A stretch of 64,000 nt of DNA from Lepisosteus oculatus. Lineage: Eukaryota > Chordata > Actinopteri > Semionotiformes > Lepisosteidae. A model generated the notes under the pieces. That model saw nothing but the letters and a program-made list of their open reading frames with translations, ran no database searches and had not been told where the DNA came from. Positions within the stretch are counted from its first letter, which is position 1; the number at the start of each line of letters is the position of its first letter. Below, in pieces: positions 46,486 to 59,980 of this stretch. The stretch is taken from the NCBI RefSeq assembly GCF_040954835.1, contig NW_027168309.1, forward strand, positions 248,001 to 312,000. The letters run 5' to 3'. The translations under genes were made by a program, and so were the position numbers.

Positions 46486-47550
46486 CATTCCGATTTCAAC
46501 ATCATGCCCCCTGAAGGTAGACTGGATTTCTTTGCGAAGCATTCACCTTTTGGACGTTTCAGGAAAGGTGCGTGTCGATGCCAGACTTGAAAAGCTTTCC
46601 ATACAAAGAAACAACATAGTGCTTTTGATTGATGGGAAACGGCAAGAGCGGTTTGAGCAGCTCCGGCCTCTCAACCGCTTTACAATGTGATCGGCACCTC
46701 GGTAGCCAGTTTAGAAGGCTGAAAAGGATGCTGGAAGCACAGCGACGTTCTAAAACCAGCGCTTGAAAAGCATCTGCATACATAAAATGTCCATTTCCCC
46801 AAAGCTGAATCTGCATCTTCAGAAGATTGTCAGCTATACGTTTTCGTTCTTTGTTTCCTTTTTTTACGACAAGCTTTCGAGAAATGAACTGTCTATTGTG
46901 ATGAAGGCTGCATTAGAAATTGTGCATCTAGCTTAGTTCAATGAAATCGGGAGGTGCACCTGTCTCAAGCGGATGGCTCTTTGCAGGCACACTACGGAAA
47001 CCTGCGGGCGCAAGTTGGGAGAAGTGACTCTTGCAGAGTGTTGAGCTTCGAGAAGAGGGCTCCGCTCAGGAAGATATTTCCACATGTTGAAGAGTCGCTT
47101 TTCGCCCTTTCTTTCCCACATTTTTCCAGTGCGGTTATTGATCGCGTTCAAAATGTTTTCCCAACGTACGTGTTACCTGCAAAATCACAGTGAAACTGTT
47201 ATGCCCAAAAGATTCCTAATAGTTATTGTATTAGAATAGCTCTCCAATTTCTTAGCCTTCGTACACGCAATGTTTAAGGAAACGCTAGAGTAAATGAAAC
47301 TGTAAATAGACAGGAGCTCTTCTTAGTTTTCATACAAGTTATGATGGCTGCAGCTCCTATCTGCGTCCCGGTGACCGGAGCCAAGGGATTATCTGCGGAA
47401 CCCTTGATTTATCTCTCGGGCAAGGAGCTAGATACGCCCTTTTCATCTCGGTTTGATCACACCTGTGCATTAAAACGCAGTGCTCGGTACCATCGAGGTG
47501 TAAGAGGTTCAAGGATGAGCGGGAAACTTTGTTAATAAGGAGACGGGCAC

Positions 47551-47623
47551 CGCCCAACGTGGGGCTCGAACCCACGACCCTGAGATTAAGAGTCTCATGC
47601 TCTACCGACTGAGCTAGCCGGGC
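47551..47623 (-). tRNA. tRNA-Lys(CUU), unit 12
   Basis: Intact; same as 2242-2314. Confidence 0.97.
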
Positions 47624-48444
47624 GCCGGTGGAGCTGGTGGTTAACTTGTCCCTGTTGACGGCAATTTGACAAGGTATACTTCCTGGCTTTTCATCATGTG
47701 CTGACCGGATTCGAGAGTAGCACACCCTGTTCTTTGTTGATTACTGTACCTCCAGCAGCGCAAATGTCAGTAATCATTGAAATGTACGACCTACAATCTC
47801 CTCAGCATGCCCGCGTGGACTCCTCAGTGATCATCCTTCTACGTTCTGCTGTAGTTTTCATGCAAGTGAAAACCGTGCTCCAAATAACAGCGGCACAGTT
47901 GTATCCTGCGGTAAGCATTCTTCTAATTCCATCGTTTTGCTCCAGGTAAAAGGTAGCGCATCATAGTGTTGATATTCCAAGGTTTCAGAGTCCGTATTGG
48001 ATGGCTTGGATGCAGACATCGCTCAGAGCTCCCAGTATGATTTTCCCGAGTTCAGTTTTGCAGTGTTTTAGTGCTTTACTACTTCCAGTGGGCCTTTGAA
48101 TGCTCTGCTAAGTAGAGACGTGACATAATTACTAATGCGACCGAGTGTGCTGGCTGTTCCTGGTTCGTAATGATTAACGCGAGAAATCAATATAAACATA
48201 ACTGCTTCGATTTCGAGGTTCAGTTGAAGCTTTCAAAGAAACTATCAAAGACCTCAGAACAACCGAAGACACATTTGGTCATCTCCGTATTGGTGAAGAT
48301 TAAAGAGTCCCGCAAGTGTCAAGCTTGCACAAACACACACGAGAGAGAAACTCAGGACAGAATTTAAAGAAAGGGAGATGCAGACTATTTGAAGGCACTT
48401 TGCTAACCCAATGGCATGCTTATGAATCGTGCATAGGACACACG

Positions 48445-48516
48445 TAGCAGAGGATGGTTTCGATCCATCGACCTCTGGGTTATGGGCCCAGCACGCTTCC
48501 GCTGCGCCACTCTGCT
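48445..48516 (-). tRNA. Initiator tRNA-Met(CAU), unit 12
   Basis: Intact; same as 3136-3207. Confidence 0.97.
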
Positions 48517-48795
48517 GACGGCCCCTCTGCGTGTGGCGCACAACTGCTCTTTTTATTTCCTACATAAGTGATGAAAGAGTTGAAAGTTTCAACGACAAAC
48601 GCAGACGTCACTTTGAGCGCTTGGTGTTGTAGCACAAATCATCACATGCTGCTCTACACTGGATTATAAAAGCCGACACATTTTCCAAACATTTTAATGC
48701 TGGAGTCACACTGTAGTATTAATAACAGTGCGATACTCGAGGAGCGTAGTGGGATCGCGGTGGCTCATCAGACCGCCCCGGGACAGGGGGCCCGC

Positions 48796-48878
48796 GTCAG
48801 GATGGCCGAGCGGTCTAAGGCGCTGCGTTCAGGTCGCAGTCTCCCCTGGAGGCGTGGGTTCGAATCCCACTCCTGACA
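48796..48878 (+). tRNA. tRNA-Leu(CAG), unit 12
   Basis: Intact; same as 3487-3569. Confidence 0.97.
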
Positions 48879-49229
48879 AAAAGCTTGCTCAGTGCCGTCT
48901 CCAGTCGGGTGCAAATGGGTGAAGCAGCCTGACGCAGGGAACGTGCGCCGATAGGCGTAGGTGTATCCCCTGCCTCTTCCGATTTAGCTCGTGCTCCATA
49001 GGATGGAAGCGGATGCTCTGGCTTTTTGACTCGAATATAACCTGATCACAACAGAAGGCCGTGCAGCCCAGTGCTGGTTTAAGAATGCCTCGTGTCTTCA
49101 GGCCCCTATTCCTTCAGGTTACCCCTTTGGAATAGTCGTCCGAAAAAGACGGGAAAGGAAAAGCATGTAAGCTCCCACACACTGCGTTAGCATTAGCGGT
49201 TGGAATCTGATGGGAGAAAAGCAACCTGG

Positions 49230-49301
49230 CTCGCCGTCAAGCAATCCATCCCTGGTCTCCCACGTGACAGGCGGGGATACGCACCACTATACTAACGAGG
49301 A
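49230..49301 (-). pseudogene. tRNA-Asp(GTC) relic, unit 12
   Basis: Same as 3921-3992. Confidence 0.9.
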
Positions 49302-49712
49302 GCGCTTGCTTGGCGCTTGAAGACACTTCCTCTTGCGGCTACTACTGTTTCCGGTTTCGTCTTTTCTTTTCATTCCTCCCAGAGGAGCGCATGAAAACGT
49401 TTCCATCTGCGCCATCCTCACCCCTCCAATGCTATGGTCCCTGCTCCTCCTGGTGCACTGCAAACACTCATTCAGCCGGTTCTTTCAGTTTGAATAATTA
49501 GGTCTTCAAAGGCTGGAAGTAGGGCGCAAAAGACATGCCAATGCCAAAAGCGTGGCTGTGTGCTTCCAGCTGTGAAATGTCACTGGTGGATGTTGAAGAC
49601 ATTACTTCCAAGGCAGCAGGTCCAAGCGATTTAGCGTTTGTACAAGAAGCAGGAAGAGAGAAACGGCACTCCGCCTTTTTCTGGGCAGGCCGAAGCGACA
49701 GGAGAAGGGCGC

Positions 49713-49794
49713 CGTAGTGGGCAGGATTCGAGCCGACGCGGGGAGACCCCAATGGCTTTCTAGCCCATCGCCTTAACCGCTCGGCCACGACTAC
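49713..49794 (-). pseudogene. tRNA-Ser(AGA) relic, unit 13
   Basis: Same as 285-366. Confidence 0.85.
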
Positions 49795-50537
49795 AGGGAG
49801 CGCCGCCGCCGCCGGCTTGCGATCATTTAACACGGAGGGCGAGGCGGCGGCGGTAACCTTTTTCAATGTCGCTCTCCGCTTCCCCCCAAAAAAAAGCCAA
49901 ATGACATGCTAGCACTCGGACACCCTTCAGAAGACTGAAGGGTGGCTTAAAGCTGGAAGGATTAGGTCTCCCCGTTCCGACGCGACAATCGAACTTCCTT
50001 AGGCAGAGAGAAAGCAACATCGAGGAGCGTCAACAAGACTTTAGAAGCTGCGCCACACGCCACTTTCAGTCGCAGTCACAGCAGTTTTAAAGGCAGGAAT
50101 CGCCTTTGCGAACGCCATGAGAAACAGAACGCAAGCTCAGGTCCTGCGGTTTAACAAACAGCCACGGCTTTCATGCGACTGGACATTTCTTTTCTGGAGC
50201 GAATTCACTTTCAACTTCAAGAAATTCACACAACTTGCGAAATACGAAATACAAATCTGGCTCATCGCTGCACAAGAAATACCGCCGGCTGGCAAGAAAA
50301 TGACAACGGTGTTTTTCCTTAACGAAAAACTTCCCATGGAGAAAAACAACGGCTGTGCGTCTCTGTCGGCATGATTCAGTTTAATGCAAGTATTCATTCT
50401 CCTCCTGGAAAATACAGCTTGCGAAAGATGAAATACAATTCTTGGCTTTTCTGGGTGAGTGCAGAAGAAATCCTGCCGGCTGGCAGAAGAATTCCAGCCT
50501 TTTTTACTCTTTAACCAGAAACTTGCGAATGATACAA

Positions 50538-50604
50538 AGCAAGCGGGGTGCGTTTCTGTGCAGCTGTTAACTGAACAGCTGCTGCTTCAAGCCCACCCAG
50601 GGCT
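50538..50604 (+). pseudogene. tRNA-Asn(GTT) relic, unit 13
   Basis: Same as 1110-1176. Confidence 0.75.
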
Positions 50605-51669
50605 CATTCCGATTTCAACATCATGCCCCCTGAAGGTAGACTGGATTTCTTTGCGAAGCATTCACCTTTTGGACGTTTCAGGAAAGGTGCGTGTCGATGC
50701 CAGACTTGAAAAGCTTTCCATACAAAGAAACAACATAGTGCTTTTGATTGATGGGAAACGGCAAGAGCGGTTTGAGCAGCTCCGGCCTCTCAACCGCTTT
50801 ACAATGTGATCGGCACCTCGGTAGCCAGTTTAGAAGGCTGAAAAGGATGCTGGAAGCACAGCGACGTTCTAAAACCAGCGCTTGAAAAGCATCTGCATAC
50901 ATAAAATGTCCATTTCCCCAAAGCTGAATCTGCATCTTCAGAAGATTGTCAGCTATACGTTTTCGTTCTTTGTTTCCTTTTTTTACGACAAGCTTTCGAG
51001 AAATGAACTGTCTATTGTGATGAAGGCTGCATTAGAAATTGTGCATCTAGCTTAGTTCAATGAAATCGGGAGGTGCACCTGTCTCAAGCGGATGGCTCTT
51101 TGCAGGCACACTACGGAAACCTGCGGGCGCAAGTTGGGAGAAGTGACTCTTGCAGAGTGTTGAGCTTCGAGAAGAGGGCTCCGCTCAGGAAGATATTTCC
51201 ACATGTTGAAGAGTCGCTTTTCGCCCTTTCTTTCCCACATTTTTCCAGTGCGGTTATTGATCGCGTTCAAAATGTTTTCCCAACGTACGTGTTACCTGCA
51301 AAATCACAGTGAAACTGTTATGCCCAAAAGATTCCTAATAGTTATTGTATTAGAATAGCTCTCCAATTTCTTAGCCTTCGTACACGCAATGTTTAAGGAA
51401 ACGCTAGAGTAAATGAAACTGTAAATAGACAGGAGCTCTTCTTAGTTTTCATACAAGTTATGATGGCTGCAGCTCCTGTCTGCGTCCCGGTGACCGGAGC
51501 CAAGGGATTATCTGCGGAACCCTTGATTTATCTCTCGGGCAAGGAGCTAGATACGCCCTTTTCATCTCGGTTTGATCACACCTGTGCATTAAAACGCAGT
51601 GCTCGGTACCATCGAGGTGTAAGAGGTTCAAGGATGAGCGGGAAACTTTGTTAATAAGGAGACGGGCAC

Positions 51670-51742
51670 CGCCCAACGTGGGGCTCGAACCCACGACCCT
51701 GAGATTAAGAGTCTCATGCTCTACCGACTGAGCTAGCCGGGC
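51670..51742 (-). tRNA. tRNA-Lys(CUU), unit 13
   Basis: Intact; same as 2242-2314. The private variant 51478 G lies 192 bp beyond its 3' end. Confidence 0.97.
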
Positions 51743-52563
51743 GCCGGTGGAGCTGGTGGTTAACTTGTCCCTGTTGACGGCAATTTGACAAGGTATACTT
51801 CCTGGCTTTTCATCATGTGCTGACCGGATTCGAGAGTAGCACACCCTGTTCTTTGTTGATTACTGTACCTCCAGCAGCGCAAATGTCAGTAATCATTGAA
51901 ATGTACGACCTACAATCTCCTCAGCATGCCCGCGTGGACTCCTCAGTGATCATCCTTCTACGTTCTGCTGTAGTTTTCATGCAAGTGAAAACCGTGCTCC
52001 AAATAACAGCGGCACAGTTGTATCCTGCGGTAAGCATTCTTCTAATTCCATCGTTTTGCTCCAGGTAAAAGGTAGCGCATCATAGTGTTGATATTCCAAG
52101 GTTTCAGAGTCCGTATTGGATGGCTTGGATGCAGACATCGCTCAGAGCTCCCAGTATGATTTTCCCGAGTTCAGTTTTGCAGTGTTTTAGTGCTTTACTA
52201 CTTCCAGTGGGCCTTTGAATGCTCTGCTAAGTAGAGACGTGACATAATTACTAATGCGACCGAGTGTGCTGGCTGTTCCTGGTTCGTAATGATTAACGCG
52301 AGAAATCAATATAAACATAACTGCTTCGATTTCGAGGTTCAGTTGAAGCTTTCAAAGAAACTATCAAAGACCTCAGAACAACCGAAGACACATTTGGTCA
52401 TCTCCGTATTGGTGAAGATTAAAGAGTCCCGCAAGTGTCAAGCTTGCACAAACACACACGAGAGAGAAACTCAGGACAGAATTTAAAGAAAGGGAGATGC
52501 AGACTATTTGAAGGCACTTTGCTAACCCAATGGCATGCTTATGAATCGTGCATAGGACACACG

Positions 52564-52635
52564 TAGCAGAGGATGGTTTCGATCCATCGACCTCTGGGTT
52601 ATGGGCCCAGCACGCTTCCGCTGCGCCACTCTGCT
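52564..52635 (-). tRNA. Initiator tRNA-Met(CAU), unit 13
   Basis: Intact; same as 3136-3207. Confidence 0.97.
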
Positions 52636-52914
52636 GACGGCCCCTCTGCGTGTGGCGCACAACTGCTCTTTTTATTTCCTACATAAGTGATGAAAGAGTT
52701 GAAAGTTTCAACGACAAACGCAGACGTCACTTTGAGCGCTTGGTGTTGTAGCACAAATCATCACATGCTGCTCTACACTGGATTATAAAAGCCGACACAT
52801 TTTCCAAACATTTTAATGCTGGAGTCACACTGTAGTATTAATAACAGTGCGATACTCGAGGAGCGTAGTGGGATCGCGGTGGCTCATCAGACCGCCCCGG
52901 GACAGGGGGCCCGC

Positions 52915-52997
52915 GTCAGGATGGCCGAGCGGTCTAAGGCGCTGCGTTCAGGTCGCAGTCTCCCCTGGAGGCGTGGGTTCGAATCCCACTCCTGACA
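52915..52997 (+). tRNA. tRNA-Leu(CAG), unit 13
   Basis: Intact; same as 3487-3569. Confidence 0.97.
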
Positions 52998-53348
52998 AAA
53001 AGCTTGCTCAGTGCCGTCTCCAGTCGGGTGCAAATGGGTGAAGCAGCCTGACGCAGGGAACGTGCGCCGATAGGCGTAGGTGTATCCCCTGCCTCTTCCG
53101 ATTTAGCTCGTGCTCCATAGGATGGAAGCGGATGCTCTGGCTTTTTGACTCGAATATAACCTGATCACAACAGAAGGCCGTGCAGCCCAGTGCTGGTTTA
53201 AGAATGCCTCGTGTCTTCAGGCCCCTATTCCTTCAGGTTACCCCTTTGGAATAGTCGTCCGAAAAAGACGGGAAAGGAAAAGCATGTAAGCTCCCACACA
53301 CTGCGTTAGCATTAGCGGTTGGAATCTGATGGGAGAAAAGCAACCTGG

Positions 53349-53420
53349 CTCGCCGTCAAGCAATCCATCCCTGGTCTCCCACGTGACAGGCGGGGATACG
53401 CACCACTATACTAACGAGGA
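53349..53420 (-). pseudogene. tRNA-Asp(GTC) relic, unit 13
   Basis: Same as 3921-3992. Confidence 0.9.
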
Positions 53421-53831
53421 GCGCTTGCTTGGCGCTTGAAGACACTTCCTCTTGCGGCTACTACTGTTTCCGGTTTCGTCTTTTCTTTTCATTCCTCCCA
53501 GAGGAGCGCATGAAAACGTTTCCATCTGCGCCATCCTCACCCCTCCAATGCTATGGTCCCTGCTCCTCCTGGTGCACTGCAAACACTCATTCAGCCGGTT
53601 CTTTCAGTTTGAATAATTAGGTCTTCAAAGGCTGGAAGTAGGGCGCAAAAGACATGCCAATGCCAAAAGCGTGGCTGTGTGCTTCCAGCTGTGAAATGTC
53701 ACTGGTGGATGTTGAAGACATTACTTCCAAGGCAGCAGGTCCAAGCGATTTAGCGTTTGTACAAGAAGCAGGAAGAGAGAAACGGCACTCCGCCTTTTTC
53801 TGGGCAGGCCGAAGCGACAGGAGAAGGGCGC

Positions 53832-53913
53832 CGTAGTGGGCAGGATTCGAGCCGACGCGGGGAGACCCCAATGGCTTTCTAGCCCATCGCCTTAACCGCT
53901 CGGCCACGACTAC
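53832..53913 (-). pseudogene. tRNA-Ser(AGA) relic, unit 14
   Basis: Same as 285-366. Confidence 0.85.
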
Positions 53914-54656
53914 AGGGAGCGCCGCCGCCGCCGGCTTGCGATCATTTAACACGGAGGGCGAGGCGGCGGCGGTAACCTTTTTCAATGTCGCTCTCCGCTT
54001 CCCCCCAAAAAAAAGCCAAATGACATGCTAGCACTCGGACACCCTTCAGAAGACTGAAGGGTGGCTTAAAGCTGGAAGGATTAGGTCTCCCCGTTCCGAC
54101 GCGACAATCGAACTTCCTTAGGCAGAGAGAAAGCAACATCGAGGAGCGTCAACAAGACTTTAGAAGCTGCGCCACACGCCACTTTCAGTCGCAGTCACAG
54201 CAGTTTTAAAGGCAGGAATCGCCTTTGCGAACGCCATGAGAAACAGAACGCAAGCTCAGGTCCTGCGGTTTAACAAACAGCCACGGCTTTCATGCGACTG
54301 GACATTTCTTTTCTGGAGCGAATTCACTTTCAACTTCAAGAAATTCACACAACTTGCGAAATACGAAATACAAATCTGGCTCATCGCTGCACAAGAAATA
54401 CCGCCGGCTGGCAAGAAAATGACAACGGTGTTTTTCCTTAACGAAAAACTTCCCATGGAGAAAAACAACGGCTGTGCGTCTCTGTCGGCATGATTCAGTT
54501 TAATGCAAGTATTCATTCTCCTCCTGGAAAATACAGCTTGCGAAAGATGAAATACAATTCTTGGCTTTTCTGGGTGAGTGCAGAAGAAATCCTGCCGGCT
54601 GGCAGAAGAATTCCAGCCTTTTTTACTCTTTAACCAGAAACTTGCGAATGATACAA

Positions 54657-54723
54657 AGCAAGCGGGGTGCGTTTCTGTGCAGCTGTTAACTGAACAGCTG
54701 CTGCTTCAAGCCCACCCAGGGCT
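54657..54723 (+). pseudogene. tRNA-Asn(GTT) relic, unit 14
   Basis: Same as 1110-1176. Confidence 0.75.
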
Positions 54724-55788
54724 CATTCCGATTTCAACATCATGCCCCCTGAAGGTAGACTGGATTTCTTTGCGAAGCATTCACCTTTTGGACGTTTCAG
54801 GAAAGGTGCGTGTCGATGCCAGACTTGAAAAGCTTTCCATACAAAGAAACAACATAGTGCTTTTGATTGATGGGAAACGGCAAGAGCGGTTTGAGCAGCT
54901 CCGGCCTCTCAACCGCTTTACAATGTGATCGGCACCTCGGTAGCCAGTTTAGAAGGCTGAAAAGGATGCTGGAAGCACAGCGACGTTCTAAAACCAGCGC
55001 TTGAAAAGCATCTGCATACATAAAATGTCCATTTCCCCAAAGCTGAATCTGCATCTTCAGAAGATTGTCAGCTATACGTTTTCGTTCTTTGTTTCCTTTT
55101 TTTACGACAAGCTTTCGAGAAATGAACTGTCTATTGTGATGAAGGCTGCATTAGAAATTGTGCATCTAGCTTAGTTCAATGAAATCGGGAGGTGCACCTG
55201 TCTCAAGCGGATGGCTCTTTGCAGGCACACTACGGAAACCTGCGGGCGCAAGTTGGGAGAAGTGACTCTTGCAGAGTGTTGAGCTTCGAGAAGAGGGCTC
55301 CGCTCAGGAAGATATTTCCACATGTTGAAGAGTCGCTTTTCGCCCTTTCTTTCCCACATTTTTCCAGTGCGGTTATTGATCGCGTTCAAAATGTTTTCCC
55401 AACGTACGTGTTACCTGCAAAATCACAGTGAAACTGTTATGCCCAAAAGATTCCTAATAGTTATTGTATTAGAATAGCTCTCCAATTTCTTAGCCTTCGT
55501 ACACGCAATGTTTAAGGAAACGCTAGAGTAAATGAAACTGTAAATAGACAGGAGCTCTTCTTAGTTTTCATACAAGTTATGATGGCTGCAGCTCCTATCT
55601 GCGTCCCGGTGACCGGAGCCAAGGGATTATCTGCGGAACCCTTGATTTATCTCTCGGGCAAGGAGCTAGATACGCCCTTTTCATCTCGGTTTGATCACAC
55701 CTGTGCATTAAAACGCAGTGCTCGGTACCATCGAGGTGTAAGAGGTTCAAGGATGAGCGGGAAACTTTGTTAATAAGGAGACGGGCAC

Positions 55789-55861
55789 CGCCCAACGTGG
55801 GGCTCGAACCCACGACCCTGAGATTAAGAGTCTCATGCTCTACCGACTGAGCTAGCCGGGC
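55789..55861 (-). tRNA. tRNA-Lys(CUU), unit 14
   Basis: Intact; same as 2242-2314. Confidence 0.97.
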
Positions 55862-56682
55862 GCCGGTGGAGCTGGTGGTTAACTTGTCCCTGTTGACGGC
55901 AATTTGACAAGGTATACTTCCTGGCTTTTCATCATGTGCTGACCGGATTCGAGAGTAGCACACCCTGTTCTTTGTTGATTACTGTACCTCCAGCAGCGCA
56001 AATGTCAGTAATCATTGAAATGTACGACCTACAATCTCCTCAGCATGCCCGCGTGGACTCCTCAGTGATCATCCTTCTACGTTCTGCTGTAGTTTTCATG
56101 CAAGTGAAAACCGTGCTCCAAATAACAGCGGCACAGTTGTATCCTGCGGTAAGCATTCTTCTAATTCCATCGTTTTGCTCCAGGTAAAAGGTAGCGCATC
56201 ATAGTGTTGATATTCCAAGGTTTCAGAGTCCGTATTGGATGGCTTGGATGCAGACATCGCTCAGAGCTCCCAGTATGATTTTCCCGAGTTCAGTTTTGCA
56301 GTGTTTTAGTGCTTTACTACTTCCAGTGGGCCTTTGAATGCTCTGCTAAGTAGAGACGTGACATAATTACTAATGCGACCGAGTGTGCTGGCTGTTCCTG
56401 GTTCGTAATGATTAACGCGAGAAATCAATATAAACATAACTGCTTCGATTTCGAGGTTCAGTTGAAGCTTTCAAAGAAACTATCAAAGACCTCAGAACAA
56501 CCGAAGACACATTTGGTCATCTCCGTATTGGTGAAGATTAAAGAGTCCCGCAAGTGTCAAGCTTGCACAAACACACACGAGAGAGAAACTCAGGACAGAA
56601 TTTAAAGAAAGGGAGATGCAGACTATTTGAAGGCACTTTGCTAACCCAATGGCATGCTTATGAATCGTGCATAGGACACACG

Positions 56683-56754
56683 TAGCAGAGGATGGTTTCG
56701 ATCCATCGACCTCTGGGTTATGGGCCCAGCACGCTTCCGCTGCGCCACTCTGCT
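56683..56754 (-). tRNA. Initiator tRNA-Met(CAU), unit 14
   Basis: Intact gene; T at 56762, 8 bp upstream. Confidence 0.97.
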
Positions 56755-57033
56755 GACGGCCTCTCTGCGTGTGGCGCACAACTGCTCTTTTTATTTCCTA
56801 CATAAGTGATGAAAGAGTTGAAAGTTTCAACGACAAACGCAGACGTCACTTTGAGCGCTTGGTGTTGTAGCACAAATCATCACATGCTGCTCTACACTGG
56901 ATTATAAAAGCCGACACATTTTCCAAACATTTTAATGCTGGAGTCACACTGTAGTATTAATAACAGTGCGATACTCGAGGAGCGTAGTGGGATCGCGGTG
57001 GCTCATCAGACCGCCCCGGGACAGGGGGCCCGC

Positions 57034-57116
57034 GTCAGGATGGCCGAGCGGTCTAAGGCGCTGCGTTCAGGTCGCAGTCTCCCCTGGAGGCGTGGGTTCG
57101 AATCCCACTCCTGACA
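57034..57116 (+). tRNA. tRNA-Leu(CAG), unit 14
   Basis: Intact; same as 3487-3569. Confidence 0.97.
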
Positions 57117-57467
57117 AAAAGCTTGCTCAGTGCCGTCTCCAGTCGGGTGCAAATGGGTGAAGCAGCCTGACGCAGGGAACGTGCGCCGATAGGCGTAGGT
57201 GTATCCCCTGCCTCTTCCGATTTAGCTCGTGCTCCATAGGATGGAAGCGGATGCTCTGGCTTTTTGACTCGAATATAACCTGATCACAACAGAAGGCCGT
57301 GCAGCCCAGTGCTGGTTTAAGAATGCCTCGTGTCTTCAGGCCCCTATTCCTTCAGGTTACCCCTTTGGAATAGTCGTCCGAAAAAGACGGGAAAGGAAAA
57401 GCATGTAAGCTCCCACACACTGCGTTAGCATTAGCGGTTGGAATCTGATGGGAGAAAAGCAACCTGG

Positions 57468-57539
57468 CTCGCCGTCAAGCAATCCATCCCTGGTCTCCCA
57501 CGTGACAGGCGGGGATACGCACCACTATACTAACGAGGA
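57468..57539 (-). pseudogene. tRNA-Asp(GTC) relic, unit 14
   Basis: Same as 3921-3992. Confidence 0.9.
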
Positions 57540-57950
57540 GCGCTTGCTTGGCGCTTGAAGACACTTCCTCTTGCGGCTACTACTGTTTCCGGTTTCGTCT
57601 TTTCTTTTCATTCCTCCCAGAGGAGCGCATGAAAACGTTTCCATCTGCGCCATCCTCACCCCTCCAATGCTATGGTCCCTGCTCCTCCTGGTGCACTGCA
57701 AACACTCATTCAGCTGGTTCTTTCAGTTTGAATAATTAGGTCTTCAAAGGCTGGAAGTAGGGCGCAAAAGACATGCCAATGCCAAAAGCGTGGCTGTGTG
57801 CTTCCAGCTGTGAAATGTCACTGGTGGATGTTGAAGACATTACTTCCAAGGCAGCAGGTCCAAGCGATTTAGCGTTTGTACAAGAAGCAGGAAGAGAGAA
57901 ACGGCACTCCGCCTTTTTCTGGGCAGGCCGAAGCGACAGGAGAAGGGCGC

Positions 57951-58032
57951 CGTAGTGGGCAGGATTCGAGCCGACGCGGGGAGACCCCAATGGCTTTCTA
58001 GCCCATCGCCTTAACCGCTCGGCCACGACTAC
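57951..58032 (-). pseudogene. tRNA-Ser(AGA) relic, unit 15
   Basis: Same as 285-366. Confidence 0.85.
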
Positions 58033-58775
58033 AGGGAGCGCCGCCGCCGCCGGCTTGCGATCATTTAACACGGAGGGCGAGGCGGCGGCGGTAACCTTTT
58101 TCAATGTCGCTCTCCGCTTCCCCCCAAAAAAAAGCCAAATGACATGCTAGCACTCGGACACCCTTCAGAAGACTGAAGGGTGGCTTAAAGCTGGAAGGAT
58201 TAGGTCTCCCCGTTCCGACGCGACAATCGAACTTCCTTAGGCAGAGAGAAAGCAACATCGAGGAGCGTCAACAAGACTTTAGAAGCTGCGCCACACGCCA
58301 CTTTCAGTCGCAGTCACAGCAGTTTTAAAGGCAGGAATCGCCTTTGCGAACGCCATGAGAAACAGAACGCAAGCTCAGGTCCTGCGGTTTAACAAACAGC
58401 CACGGCTTTCATGCGACTGGACATTTCTTTTCTGGAGCGAATTCACTTTCAACTTCAAGAAATTCACACAACTTGCGAAATACGAAATACAAATCTGGCT
58501 CATCGCTGCACAAGAAATACCGCCGGCTGGCAAGAAAATGACAACGGTGTTTTTCCTTAACGAAAAACTTCCCATGGAGAAAAACAACGGCTGTGCGTCT
58601 CTGTCGGCTTGATTCAGTTTAATGCAAGTATTCATTCTCCTCCTGGAAAATACAGCTTGCGAAAGATGAAATACAATTCTTGGCTTTTCTGGGTGAGTGC
58701 AGAAGAAATCCTGCCGGCTGGCAGAAGAATTCCAGCCTTTTTTACTCTTTAACCAGAAACTTGCGAATGATACAA

Positions 58776-58842
58776 AGCAAGCGGGGTGCGTTTCTGTGCA
58801 GCTGTTAACTGAACAGCTGCTGCTTCAAGCCCACCCAGGGCT
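58776..58842 (+). pseudogene. tRNA-Asn(GTT) relic, unit 15
   Basis: Same as 1110-1176. Confidence 0.75.
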
Positions 58843-59907
58843 CATTCCGATTTCAACATCATGCCCCCTGAAGGTAGACTGGATTTCTTTGCGAAGCATT
58901 CACCTTTTGGACGTTTCAGGAAAGGTGCGTGTCGATGCCAGACTTGAAAAGCTTTCCATACAAAGAAACAACATAGTGCTTTTGATTGATGGGAAACGGC
59001 AAGAGCGGTTTGAGCAGCTCCGGCCTCTCAACCGCTTTACAATGTGATCGGCACCTCGGTAGCCAGTTTAGAAGGCTGAAAAGGATGCTGGAAGCACAGC
59101 GACGTTCTAAAACCAGCGCTTGAAAAGCATCTGCATACATAAAATGTCCATTTCCCCAAAGCTGAATCTGCATCTTCAGAAGATTGTCAGCTATACGTTT
59201 TCGTTCTTTGTTTCCTTTTTTTACGACAAGCTTTCGAGAAATGAACTGTCTATTGTGATGAAGGCTGCATTAGAAATTGTGCATCTAGCTTAGTTCAATG
59301 AAATCGGGAGGTGCACCTGTCTCAAGCGGATGGCTCTTTGCAGGCACACTACGGAAACCTGCGGGCGCAAGTTGGGAGAAGTGACTCTTGCAGAGTGTTG
59401 AGCTTCGAGAAGAGGGCTCCGCTCAGGAAGATATTTCCACATGTTGAAGAGTCGCTTTTCGCCCTTTCTTTCCCACATTTTTCCAGTGCGGTTATTGATC
59501 GCGTTCAAAATGTTTTCCCAACGTACGTGTTACCTGCAAAATCACAGTGAAACTGTTATGCCCAAAAGATTCCTAATAGTTATTGTATTAGAATAGCTCT
59601 CCAATTTCTTAGCCTTCGTACACGCAATGTTTAAGGAAACGCTAGAGTAAATGAAACTGTAAATAGACAGGAGCTCTTCTTAGTTTTCATACAAGTTATG
59701 ATGGCTGCAGCTCCTATCTGCGTCCCGGTGACCGGAGCCAAGGGATTATCTGCGGAACCCTTGATTTATCTCTCGGGCAAGGAGCTAGATACGCCCTTTT
59801 CATCTCGGTTTGATCACACCTGTGCATTAAAACGCAGTGCTCGGTACCATCGAGGTGTAAGAGGTTCAAGGATGAGCGGGAAACTTTGTTAATAAGGAGA
59901 CGGGCAC

Positions 59908-59980
59908 CGCCCAACGTGGGGCTCGAACCCACGACCCTGAGATTAAGAGTCTCATGCTCTACCGACTGAGCTAGCCGGGC
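59908..59980 (-). tRNA. tRNA-Lys(CUU), unit 15
   Basis: Intact; same as 2242-2314. Confidence 0.97.

Larger units (their letters stand above)
45310..49428. repeat. Array unit 12
   Basis: A at 46252 (unit 943); no other difference noticed. Confidence 0.97.
49429..53547. repeat. Array unit 13
   Basis: A at 50371 (unit 943) and a private G at 51478 (unit 2050). Confidence 0.97.
53548..57666. repeat. Array unit 14
   Basis: Last of the A-943 block (54490 A). Also T at 56762 (unit 3215), shared with units 6 and 15. Confidence 0.97.
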
